This document shows, in pieces, positions 8,940 through 17,569 of a stretch of 64,000 bases of DNA; within the stretch, counting starts at the first letter, position 1, and each line of letters starts with the position of its first letter. The stretch is from Sphingobacterium multivorum (GTDB taxonomy: Bacteria; Bacteroidota; Bacteroidia; Sphingobacteriales; Sphingobacteriaceae). The notes beneath the pieces are model-generated. The model was not told where the DNA came from, did not search any database, and saw only the letters and a program-made list of their open reading frames with translations. The stretch spans positions 4,402,001-4,466,000 of the forward strand of contig NZ_CP154261.1 in the NCBI RefSeq assembly GCF_039511225.1, written 5' to 3'. The translations under genes and the position numbers were made by a program.

Positions 8940-10610
8940 TTACCAACCGGGATTTTGTTTTAGTTTATCGTTTAATGTCAACTGGTCAATTGGCAGTGGC
9001 CTTAAATACATCTTGTCGTTCCACTTCCGTTGCGCCAATTGGGGATATACTTTTATCAGGCCATTGGCATCAAGTTCTTTATTAAAACTTGCGTATTGAC
9101 TTTTCAGCGCATCTGTCACTCGGATCCCCAACACTGTTTTCGGACTCTCAATAAGTTTACCTGCTTTCCAACGCACCAAGTCATCCCAACGGAACCCTTC
9201 TCCGACCAATTCTACCGCACGCTCTCTTCTGATCTCTTGAAGTAGAGCTCCTAAACCATAGCCGTAAACGGGCCAGTTTGGATCCTGAAAACCCACATTT
9301 TCATTCAGATGGGCCAGAGCTACCCGATCCCGAATCGGATTTATGGTCTGATCCAAGACAGCCTGTGTGCATTGACCAAGTTCGGCTTTGGCCTCAGCAT
9401 GATTGAGGAGAACCTCCGCATAGCGAAAAATAAAAACATCCAATGTGGACAGCCCCAAATTCCACTGCGCAGGATCTGGTGAGTGGTATTTCATCACATA
9501 ATACCCTGTGGTACAATATTGCGGATCGATCATGGGTAATTTCCGGTATTGTATGGTACCGTTCTCGAGGTTTTTAAAAGGTAGTTTCGGATTATCAATG
9601 GTCTGTAACAATCTTGGGTCTCGATTTTCCAGTTCTGTAACGGGTAGCTGATCACCTTTATATTGCGGACTTAAAGCGATCGGGAATCCATCTTTACATA
9701 GGTAAGATTCCACTGCGCTCTTACTCAAGCCTGTGAAACTCTCCTCCAGCTGGCGTGTATTGTTGTGCATCAAAAGTTCGGGCACATAAATTCTTGGCAT
9801 AATACACTCGGCATTTTTGCTCAGGTCTTCCTGCAAAAAAAGATTGGTATAATCGGTCGCAGGCTGTCCATTATTCCATATTGCATAATTTTTGGAATCG
9901 ATGATCTGTTGTGATGCAGCGGCAGACTTTTGCAAAAGCTGCTCCCAGCCTGCTATATTCCGGTATTTACGATAGGTTCCTTCGTATAAGCAAACGCGTG
10001 ACTTAAATGCCAGGGCAGCATACTTATGCAGTTCGCCCGACTTAACCTCTTTGGCAGCAGGTAGATTAGCAATAGCAAAATCCAGGTCTGCAACGATGGA
10101 ATCGGCAATCACCTGACGCGAGTCTCGCGCCGAAAAGAGTTGTTCTGCATCTATCTGCAAGTCCGTATTCACCCAGGGCAGCTCCCCGAAATTTTTAAGC
10201 TTGCCGAAATATTCCCATGCGCGGAAAAATCGCACCATGGCGACACTTTTGTTGATCTTCGCCTGATTGCCCTTGGCTCTATTGTAATTCCTCAAAAAAT
10301 AATTGCAGGCCCTGATGTTGTACCAATCGCCATTGGACCAACCGCCACCTGAGGTCGGTACTACAGTAGTACCAAAGAGATAACCATTTGGTGAGTTGCT
10401 CACATACCAGTCGGACTGGTTGTCTGCCCCTGGGCCCATAGCTCCCGGCAGATTGGTGTAAAATCTGGAAGCATACAGTTCCAGATCCTGATCAGTTTTC
10501 CAGAACGAAGGGTCTGAAAGTGCATCCTCAGGATATAACTCCAGTTCATTCTTACATGAACCCATCAGAAAAATGATGGAAAAATAAAGTATCAAATTAT
10601 TGAATTTCAT
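8940..10610 (-). CDS. SusD/RagB-family glycan-binding lipoprotein
   Basis: The product has 556 residues and a lipobox at Cys19 (LMGSC) followed by NELELYPEDALSD, the classic start of a mature SusD protein. The helical TPR-like scaffold is seen in MVRFFRAWEYFGKLKNFGELPWV, and the C-terminal RagB block in ELVGEGFRWDDLVRWKAG and YLRPLPIDQLTLN. SusD forms the lid of the SusC channel and captures glycan. It starts 11 bp after the susC stop, as expected for the obligate pair. Confidence 0.96.
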   Translation of the reverse strand: MKFNNLILYFSIIFLMGSCKNELELYPEDALSDPSFWKTDQDLELYASRFYTNLPGAMGPGADNQSDWYVSNSPNGYLFGTTVVPTSGGGWSNGDWYNIRACNYFLRNYNRAKGNQAKINKSVAMVRFFRAWEYFGKLKNFGELPWVNTDLQIDAEQLFSARDSRQVIADSIVADLDFAIANLPAAKEVKSGELHKYAALAFKSRVCLYEGTYRKYRNIAGWEQLLQKSAAASQQIIDSKNYAIWNNGQPATDYTNLFLQEDLSKNAECIMPRIYVPELLMHNNTRQLEESFTGLSKSAVESYLCKDGFPIALSPQYKGDQLPVTELENRDPRLLQTIDNPKLPFKNLENGTIQYRKLPMIDPQYCTTGYYVMKYHSPDPAQWNLGLSTLDVFIFRYAEVLLNHAEAKAELGQCTQAVLDQTINPIRDRVALAHLNENVGFQDPNWPVYGYGLGALLQEIRRERAVELVGEGFRWDDLVRWKAGKLIESPKTVLGIRVTDALKSQYASFNKELDANGLIKVYPQLAQRKWNDKMYLRPLPIDQLTLNDKLKQNPGW

Positions 10611-10621
10611 GATTTTTCGAT

Positions 10622-13600
10622 TTACAAGGTTAAGTTAATACCGAATGAGAAAGATTTAAATAAGGGTGGTTTGCCAAAGTCGACCAGTTCGGGATCATAT
10701 ATATTCAATAGACTGGTCACCGTAAACAAGTTTTCGGCCGTAACATAAACTCTCACCCGTTCAATTTTGGCTTTGGCCAGCAGTTGTTTGGGTAGCGAAT
10801 ACCCTATACTGAGCGTTTTAAGCCTGAGATAGGCTGCGTTTTGAAGATAGCGGGTCTGTGTTTTTCTATTACCATTGGCATTATCATAGCTTGACCGGGG
10901 AAAGTATGCATCGGTATTGTCTTCGCGCCAGGCGTCCAACGCGTGTTTAAATGGCACACTCCATTCGCTTGTAAAACCCCAAAATTGATTTCCCCCAGGC
11001 ATAACATCTCGCTTTCCAATACCTTGAAAAAAGAAATCAAAATCAAAATTTTTCCAGGCCATGTCACCACGAAAGCCAAAAGCATAACGAGGCTCATTAT
11101 AGCCGATTATTTTTAGGTCACCATGGTCCGCCAGTGTGCCTTTGCCTTCTGAGATCTCACCATCGCCATTCAAGTCTTTATATTTGACATCTCCCGGATG
11201 CCATGTCCCGCCGTACACCTTCGATTGATCGGCATGTGCTTTGATCTCTGCTTCGCTCTGGAAAAGTCCTTCGGTTTCGTAGCCCCAGATCTCACCCCAA
11301 ACCTTGCCAGGATAATGTGACCAAATGCTTCCTTGTGGATTATTGTATCGTGTAATCGTACCCTTATTATCCGATAAGATAGCACTCAGACCATAGGAAA
11401 AATCTCCTTTCCGATCCCGCCAGCCTAAAGATAGTTCCCAGCCGATCGTCTTTAGATCTGCGGCATTCGATTGGGGCACGCCGGTACCAAGGATAGCCGG
11501 AACAGGCGTACCACTCGTAATCATATCAAGGGTATTGCGGCGGTACCAGTCAAAGCTACCGGTTAAACGATTGTTAAGGATTGCCAAGTCCAATCCAAAG
11601 TTAAACTGTCTGATGGTTTCCCAAGTGAGGTTTGGACTGACCAGATCGGGTGGATTCACGCTCGTTATCCGTTTACCATCAACGATATAACCCATTTCAC
11701 CATTGGTAGACATAACAGGTATATACGGATAATCGCCACCTTGACTTTGTGAGCCTAGGTCACCATAGGAAGCTCTGATTTTCAATTCATTCACAGTAGC
11801 TTTCAATCCCTTGAAAAACGCTTCATTGGAAATACGCCAGCCACCGGATATGGATGGGAAAAACACAAAACGCTTATTGGTTGGAAAGCGTGATGAACCG
11901 TCGTATCGGCCATTTAATTCAACCAGGTAGCGGTCGTCGTAGTTGTAGTTGATCCGGCCAAAATATCCCATTGTCGCATTGGCTCTTTCACCACTGTTGT
12001 TATATTTCTCACCGATGGCCTGTCCGAGCGAAGCCAGATCGTTGCTGATCAGATTGAGACGCTCCGCATTAAACCAGCGGTAAGTTTTCTTTTCATAGTC
12101 GTAACCTGCCAAAAATTTGAACTGATGTTTGTCCAGCTTGAGTGCATAATCTGTAAAGGCGCGCACATTTTGATAATAGTTATCGTCATTGGTATATTGA
12201 ACCCGACTGGGCGTGGTATGCGGATAGACAGTGACGATATCCGGATTTGCGGTCGATTCCAGGATTTCCTTGCCATGATACTTTTTGTTAATGGAATACA
12301 TATTGAAATTGTAGTCCATATTAACCGTCCAATTTTTCAAGGGTGTCAATGTAAATCCACCGCCAGCCCAGACATCATTTTCCTTATGCTTACGCGTACC
12401 GGAGACTTCCTGAAGCGCGACCATGTTTGTCCAGCTGCCTTGTCCTGAAAACGTTCCATCCGGGTGGTAAACGGGCATCAATGGCCGCAAATCTGCCCCA
12501 TAAAAGCCTTCGTCTAGTCCAAAGGAATTCATCCCGTAGGGGGTATTTCGAAAAGCATGATTATATTTGGTTTTCAGACGGACTTCAAGCCAATTGTTTA
12601 GCTGCGCGCTTAGGTTGAGATTGAGATTATAGCGTTGGTACCGATCATCATAATGTTTTAGAAAACCGCCCTGATCCAGTACTCCTGCAGAACCGTAATA
12701 ATTTACCTTATCCGATTTTCCACTCAGCGATACGCTATGGTTTTGCATCAGCGCAGTTTTCTTTCGTGTCTCCGCAATCCAATCTGTATTACCAGCATAA
12801 AGGTATTTATTGGGATTACCGGGATCAAGAAAGACTGGTAGATTATGCCTTGGGTCTGTAAAGTAGGCATACACGTGATCCATATAGTTTTGATCGTAAT
12901 AGTCGCCCCCCCCAGAATTTTTATTGGTCTCGTTGTGGAAGTTGACAAATTCCCAGGAATTTACATATTGCGGAACACGAAGTGGGCTGTTAACGGACAC
13001 GTTCGATTGGACCGAAACTTTTGCAGGTCCATCTTTTCCTTTTTTCGTTGTGATCAAAATCACCCCATAAGCAGCCTGCGTACCATAGATGGAAGCAGAT
13101 GCGGCGTCCTTAAGTACCGTTACACTTTCGACATCCGCCGGGTTAATCATATTTGGATTGACCTGTGCACCGTCCACCAGTATTAAAGGACCACCGCCGT
13201 TTACGGAAGTCAATCCACGGACATTAAAGCTACTACCATTGCCGGGAGCACCATTGCCCACACCGACGGTAAGGTTTCCGATAGCGCCCTGAAGACCGCG
13301 CCCCAGATTGGTCAATGGACGATCTTCCAGGACTTTCGCATCTACAGATGCTACCGCTCCGGTCAGATTGATTTTCTTTTCCCTTGCATAACCTACCGTC
13401 ACAATCTCGTCGAGGACTTTAGTCTCCGGTTCCAGTTGAACGGTGTAAACTTCTTGGCCATTCAAGCTGAGCCGTGTCTCCTTAAAGCCTATTAAAGTAA
13501 AACGCAAAGCACCGGTGGCCTTAGTATTGACCTCAATCTGAAAATTTCCATTAGCATCGCTTTTGGTAGCATTTCTGCTTCCTTCATAATAGATACTAAC

Positions 13601-13816
13601 TCCTTCAAGGCTATTATGCTGCATGTCGGTAATTTTACCACGAATAACAACCTGCTGCATGTTATTAACATAATTCTTTAGTTCGGTGGCGCTGCTTTGC
13701 TGACCATGAAAACTTCCGAGAAGAATTGCTGCCATAAAACAGACTTTTCTTCTGGAAAATGAGAACCGATTAAAATGGCTAATCGAGTAATCCAAAAAAG
13801 GTAAATTTTTGATCAT
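10622..13816 (-). CDS. SusC/RagA-type TonB-linked outer membrane receptor of PUL1
   Basis: The 1064-residue product has a long, basic leader (an N-region of about 27 residues before the hydrophobic CFMAAILLG stretch), a carboxypeptidase-regulatory-like domain at about 55-135, the linker KVLDEIVTVGYA, a plug domain with GGGPLILVDGAQV and LKDAASASIYGTQAAYG, and a 22-strand-type barrel ending in FKSFSFGINLTL. It imports glycan fragments captured by the neighbouring SusD. The gene is the first of the PUL1 operon. The 167-bp gap upstream, before the regulator gene, carries the heptamer repeats. The start at 13816 is kept although a later Met (residue 28) would give a shorter leader. Confidence 0.96.
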   Translation of the reverse strand: MIKNLPFLDYSISHFNRFSFSRRKVCFMAAILLGSFHGQQSSATELKNYVNNMQQVVIRGKITDMQHNSLEGVSIYYEGSRNATKSDANGNFQIEVNTKATGALRFTLIGFKETRLSLNGQEVYTVQLEPETKVLDEIVTVGYAREKKINLTGAVASVDAKVLEDRPLTNLGRGLQGAIGNLTVGVGNGAPGNGSSFNVRGLTSVNGGGPLILVDGAQVNPNMINPADVESVTVLKDAASASIYGTQAAYGVILITTKKGKDGPAKVSVQSNVSVNSPLRVPQYVNSWEFVNFHNETNKNSGGGDYYDQNYMDHVYAYFTDPRHNLPVFLDPGNPNKYLYAGNTDWIAETRKKTALMQNHSVSLSGKSDKVNYYGSAGVLDQGGFLKHYDDRYQRYNLNLNLSAQLNNWLEVRLKTKYNHAFRNTPYGMNSFGLDEGFYGADLRPLMPVYHPDGTFSGQGSWTNMVALQEVSGTRKHKENDVWAGGGFTLTPLKNWTVNMDYNFNMYSINKKYHGKEILESTANPDIVTVYPHTTPSRVQYTNDDNYYQNVRAFTDYALKLDKHQFKFLAGYDYEKKTYRWFNAERLNLISNDLASLGQAIGEKYNNSGERANATMGYFGRINYNYDDRYLVELNGRYDGSSRFPTNKRFVFFPSISGGWRISNEAFFKGLKATVNELKIRASYGDLGSQSQGGDYPYIPVMSTNGEMGYIVDGKRITSVNPPDLVSPNLTWETIRQFNFGLDLAILNNRLTGSFDWYRRNTLDMITSGTPVPAILGTGVPQSNAADLKTIGWELSLGWRDRKGDFSYGLSAILSDNKGTITRYNNPQGSIWSHYPGKVWGEIWGYETEGLFQSEAEIKAHADQSKVYGGTWHPGDVKYKDLNGDGEISEGKGTLADHGDLKIIGYNEPRYAFGFRGDMAWKNFDFDFFFQGIGKRDVMPGGNQFWGFTSEWSVPFKHALDAWREDNTDAYFPRSSYDNANGNRKTQTRYLQNAAYLRLKTLSIGYSLPKQLLAKAKIERVRVYVTAENLFTVTSLLNIYDPELVDFGKPPLFKSFSFGINLTL

Positions 13817-13883
13817 TGTTTGTCATATTAGAATGTATAATTGGTAAATCTTGCAGCGGTGCAAATCGCTGTTTTGATAGCAC

Positions 13884-13891
13884 CGAAATTA
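13884..13891 (-). promoter_or_regulatory. Candidate -7 box of the PUL1 promoter
   Basis: On the minus strand this reads TAATTTCG, seven of eight matches to the Bacteroidota TAnnTTTG element. It lies 67 bp upstream of the susC start, and the nearest heptamer (13913) begins 21 bp further upstream, where the -33 region would be. This is the arrangement known for SARP-activated promoters. It is weak on its own. Confidence 0.35.
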
Positions 13892-13912
13892 AGTGCATTC
13901 TACTATTTTGAC

Positions 13913-13963
13913 GATTAATGATGGGTTAATAGTGGGTTAATGCCACAAAAAAAAGCATTAACC
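13913..13963. promoter_or_regulatory. Tandem heptamer array, candidate operator of the Kelch-SARP regulator (PUL1)
   Basis: The plus strand shows GATTAAT (13913-13919), GGTTAAT (13924-13930) and GGTTAAT (13935-13941), each separated by exactly 4 bp, giving an 11-bp period. An inverted copy follows: GGTTAATGC at 13935-13943 against GCATTAACC at 13955-13963. The array lies between the regulator stop (13984) and the PUL1 susC start (13816), with 96 bp to the start codon. The same three heptamers in the same order occur upstream of PUL2 at 46095-46125. SARP regulators bind direct heptamers with 4-bp spacers, so this is a good candidate binding site. Confidence 0.65.
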
Positions 13964-13983
13964 GCCACAGAAATGAAGATTAG

Positions 13984-16482
13984 CTAATTCAACTTACCGT
14001 CATAGGGTTGATGGTAAGTTGCCAGGTAAAGTTCTTTAAATCGGTTCAGCGTTTTTTGGTATTCCGAGAAAAGGTTATGGGCCGCCAATGATTTTAGGTA
14101 CAACCTAATAATCGTCTCGTCCAATGGGAAAAGCTCGTGAAAAGTCTTCAAAGCGGTCATGTGATTCGTGCTTTTGTTTTTAATTTCTGCTGCCCAATAA
14201 GGCACCCAATGCTGCAGGACATTTTCTTTCCAATCATTGAGCAAGATGTTTGTATACTCCTCAGAGAATTCCAAAAGGAATTCTCCCCGATGCAATAGCT
14301 GTAAAAGCAAAATTTCGTTACTACTATTTCCCTCTTGCCTTAGCAACTGATCTATTTCCAAAAGATCGCAGAAAAAATTGTCTTGACACTGGACCTTAAA
14401 GAGCCCCTCTTCAAAAATAATTTGTATACCGTCTATTCCCGAAATTGCTTTTCGCAATTGATTTAGCGTAACGCCGCGTAAGTTCTTCACGGAATACTCG
14501 TCCCTTCCGGGCCAAAGAATTTGACTTAATTGTGTGGATGAAATCCCCTGTCGGCCTTTAAAGGCTGCCAAAATCAAGAAAATATTTTTGAGACGCTGGC
14601 TAAATAAGTGTGTAATTACACGTCCTTTGGAATCGTAGGCTGCAAAATGTCCAATAAAATAGATACTATTTGCTGTTCGCTCAGTCACAACAGGTAAAGA
14701 AGTTAATGGCACTTCCGCCGCGAAGGCCTTTGCCTCGTTTGCAGTCTTTACTTTCACCGCTGATGCGCCCTTCTTTTTAGACCAGAATTTAAGATACAAC
14801 AGGATAGCGATAGCTCCAAATAAACTGAGAAGGATAATCCATTTCTTATAATGGCCTGTAGAATTTATGGAACCTAAAAGCTGTTCTAGACTGTAGGCTG
14901 GATAATTTAATGAATAAACGGAAATCTTTGCTCCCCCACTATCCTCGAAGACCTGAGTCGTGACAATAAACTTCTTTTGTTCCGGATTGTAGAAGAGATT
15001 GAGATTCGTGGTAATCATATCGGAACGAAATGGAATGCTATCACCGACCATCTTGTAGGTCATTTGTTTCAGGTCAAACTGCACCAGCTGCGCAAAGCTG
15101 TTTGGTTCATATTCGGGATAGCAAAGGCCATAAACATTGCTATCATTCATGTAGATCAGGTTTCTGGCAAAGACCATATCCTTGTTTTTCCATGCTATCT
15201 TTCCGAGTGACCGAATCTTCTTATTGGCTAAATCAACTTTAAAAAAGTCGTAATAATAGGTACGCCCAAGTGTCTGGTCGCCCGAAGCATTTCCTATCCC
15301 TCCAAAGAGCAGCATCTCTTTGCTTCCTGGTATCTTCCCCCAGGAAGAATAAAATCTGGGTGTAGGAAGCTCTCCAGTAAAATCAAGTTTTTCCCAACCT
15401 TGACTCTTCAACCGGTAGAATTCGTTAAAATACTGCTGATTGCCATAACCACCAAATGTATACAGCGAAGAATCGGCACTGTCGGCCCAATGTGTATGCT
15501 GGTGCATCTGCCGTCCAATCCCACCAACAAGAGCAGGAGACCATCTTTTTGTGTTTAGATGGAGATATGTGAGGGTCGGTTCCTTACTGGAGGAGGCTAT
15601 TTCATAAGCCGCAAGCGTATTGCCTTGCATTGGGAGTATCATTCCCAGACTCCAATTATTAAGTGGAAAAGTATTGGCATACGCTTCGGCAATCAAAGTT
15701 TCGTCTTCTAGACTGAATCTACGGAGCGAATCCTTTGCAATGAAATACAAAGCATTGGATGGATGATATGCGATACCTGCGGTGTTGGGAGTTTGAAACT
15801 GCAGTAGTTTTTTCCAATGATAGGCATCTTTTATCAGCCAGACTGGATTTTTAATGGCACCTACTTTTTCCGATTTTTGATCATGGACAATTGTACCCTC
15901 GTGTTCATCAAATCCAAAGAAAAAGGCTTTTTTTGTATTATAAATTTTAAGGTCCCGGAGCGAAAAGGAAGGAACATCAACGGAACTGGGATTCAGTCCG
16001 AAAATCGGTTTGGGCGAGAACGTTCGTTCTGCAAAATTATAATTAGATTCACCCCGAACCTTCCCTATTGTCAAAGATATCTTCTTCCGGAGTGCATCGA
16101 ACTTTAAATTGAATGGAATCCACACATTTTTTTTTAACTGGTTCTGATCCAATTCCAAACTTATCAGATTTAGGGCTCCTTCTTTATTTAGCGTAAACCG
16201 GCTCCGTCCATTCCCTAAATTATTATAAATAAGACTTATGGGCATCCGCTCGTTTTCATCCTGATAATAGCATATATACCCAAAATGTCTGAGATCCTGA
16301 AACGATAGTTCAAAATCAATGGATAAATTACCTGAAAACTGAGGTGTTATATATTCAAAAACATGAAGAGATGGCCTTTTTTCTATTAAGATACCACTAC
16401 CCTGAAATTTTAAACCTTGACCTGAAAGTTGATAACAACATAACCACAGTAGGTTGATAAAAAAAATCAAAATTGACTTCAT
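13984..16482 (-). CDS. Membrane-anchored regulator: exported LamG/Kelch-like sensor, one TM span, cytoplasmic SARP-type winged helix
   Basis: The 832-residue product has a signal peptide (about 1-22), a concanavalin/LamG-like sandwich (about 25-200), and a Kelch-like propeller (about 225-525) with repeated GG motifs such as YTFGGYGNQQYFNEFYRL and LLFGGIGN. One membrane span (about 543-563, WIILLSLFGAIAILLYLKFW) is followed by a basic SKKKG stop-transfer. The cytoplasmic end has an OmpR/SARP-type winged helix (about 612-710; LSQILWPGRDEYSVKNLRG, TLNQLRKAISGIDGIQI) and a helical BTAD-like tail. It probably senses a glycan outside and activates the PUL1 operon directly. It is paralogous to 46141-48711. 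It starts at 16482 as an independent unit upstream of susC. Confidence 0.8.
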   Translation of the reverse strand: MKSILIFFINLLWLCCYQLSGQGLKFQGSGILIEKRPSLHVFEYITPQFSGNLSIDFELSFQDLRHFGYICYYQDENERMPISLIYNNLGNGRSRFTLNKEGALNLISLELDQNQLKKNVWIPFNLKFDALRKKISLTIGKVRGESNYNFAERTFSPKPIFGLNPSSVDVPSFSLRDLKIYNTKKAFFFGFDEHEGTIVHDQKSEKVGAIKNPVWLIKDAYHWKKLLQFQTPNTAGIAYHPSNALYFIAKDSLRRFSLEDETLIAEAYANTFPLNNWSLGMILPMQGNTLAAYEIASSSKEPTLTYLHLNTKRWSPALVGGIGRQMHQHTHWADSADSSLYTFGGYGNQQYFNEFYRLKSQGWEKLDFTGELPTPRFYSSWGKIPGSKEMLLFGGIGNASGDQTLGRTYYYDFFKVDLANKKIRSLGKIAWKNKDMVFARNLIYMNDSNVYGLCYPEYEPNSFAQLVQFDLKQMTYKMVGDSIPFRSDMITTNLNLFYNPEQKKFIVTTQVFEDSGGAKISVYSLNYPAYSLEQLLGSINSTGHYKKWIILLSLFGAIAILLYLKFWSKKKGASAVKVKTANEAKAFAAEVPLTSLPVVTERTANSIYFIGHFAAYDSKGRVITHLFSQRLKNIFLILAAFKGRQGISSTQLSQILWPGRDEYSVKNLRGVTLNQLRKAISGIDGIQIIFEEGLFKVQCQDNFFCDLLEIDQLLRQEGNSSNEILLLQLLHRGEFLLEFSEEYTNILLNDWKENVLQHWVPYWAAEIKNKSTNHMTALKTFHELFPLDETIIRLYLKSLAAHNLFSEYQKTLNRFKELYLATYHQPYDGKLN

Positions 16483-16787
16483 GCAGAAATTCAGTATTGT
16501 TAAATAGCTATTGGTTATCTGTTAATACCGTAAATGTACATATATTTCTTATTTTAGGGAAAACAGGCAACAGAATATTAACGGTTGAAGTGGGTCAAAC
16601 TTAATAATCAACAATAATTACATCGGATGATCCAGCACACTGAAAAAAATTAGGAATAGTTGATCCCCGGCAAAACGTTCTAGACCTTTTCCAATAATTG
16701 TACTCCCGAATTGACAAAACGGAAATCAAAATTAAGAATTTTTAAAAACGATCTTCATCTGACTCATGTCCATCTCTAAAAAGAATT
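16483..16787. other. Divergent intergenic region between regulator 1 and the DUF892 gene
   Basis: These 305 bp separate the minus-strand regulator and the plus-strand DUF892 gene and must hold both promoters. I found no TAnnTTTG match that I trust and no copy of the tandem heptamers, so autoregulation of the regulator is not indicated. Confidence 0.4.
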
Positions 16788-17306
16788 ATGGCAAAATCGA
16801 ATCAAAATCAGCAACAAATGCCAAACGAGCATTTACATGAGTTATTTGTAGACGAATTAAAAGATATTTTAGGCGCGGAGAAACAGCTTTTAAAAGGTTT
16901 AAAGAAAATGAGCAAAGCCGCAGAAGACGAACAATTAAAACAAGCATTTGAGGAGCACCACAGCCAAACTGAAGGACAGATCGAGCGGCTTAAAGAAGTA
17001 TTTGGAGCGTTGGGCATTGCTGCCCGCGGGAAAAAATGTAAAGCTATGGAAGGTCTGCTGGAGGAAGCTGATGAAATCATCGAAAATTTTGAAGGCGATC
17101 CAGCACTAGATGCCGCACTCATTTCTGCAGCCCAAAAAGTTGAACATTATGAAATCGCCAGCTATGGTTGCCTTGTCACATTTGCAAAATTAATGAACCA
17201 TACTGAAGCCGAGCAATTGCTTCAACAAACACTTGATGAGGAAAAGCAAACCGATACATTACTCACAGAAATAGCCGTCTCGTCAGTAAACGAGTCAGCG
17301 TCATAA
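16788..17306 (+). CDS. DUF892 (YciE/YciF-like) ferritin-like protein
   Basis: The 172-residue soluble helical protein begins MAKSNQ, and the conserved part LHELFVDELKDILGAEKQLL at about residues 15-35 is the DUF892 signature. The remaining helices carry EEHHSQTEGQIERL, EADEIIENF, KVEHYEIASYG and DEEKQTDTLL, the spaced Glu/His residues of a ferritin-like four-helix bundle. Proteins of this family are stress-induced in enterobacteria; the exact reaction is unknown. The length is standard. The gene is monocistronic and is closed by a strong hairpin at 17310-17339. Confidence 0.92.
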   Translation: MAKSNQNQQQMPNEHLHELFVDELKDILGAEKQLLKGLKKMSKAAEDEQLKQAFEEHHSQTEGQIERLKEVFGALGIAARGKKCKAMEGLLEEADEIIENFEGDPALDAALISAAQKVEHYEIASYGCLVTFAKLMNHTEAEQLLQQTLDEEKQTDTLLTEIAVSSVNESAS

Positions 17307-17309
17307 GTT

Positions 17310-17339
17310 AATAAATGCCCGGCAATCCGGGCATTTATT
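17310..17339 (+). terminator. Terminator of the DUF892 gene
   Basis: A perfect 13-bp stem, AATAAATGCCCGG against CCGGGCATTTATT, closes a CAAT tetraloop 4 bp after the stop codon. The stem ends in AT-rich arms rather than a long T run. Confidence 0.8.
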
Positions 17340-17569
17340 ATACCTGTGCAATCGTCCATTGAGGTATCTTTGGCAAAACACATCCTATCCCTAGCCACAA
17401 TCACTTTATTTTCTTCAAAGCTTAGTTATTCCTTTCATCAGCCTAATTGAAAAACAGGACAAACACGTTTTCACCGTAGTTGTACCATAAACATCAATTG
17501 TTAAAACGATTGTTACCTTGCTTCTCTTCCTATAAGGAGACAAGCACATTATACAGTTAAGAAATTAGC

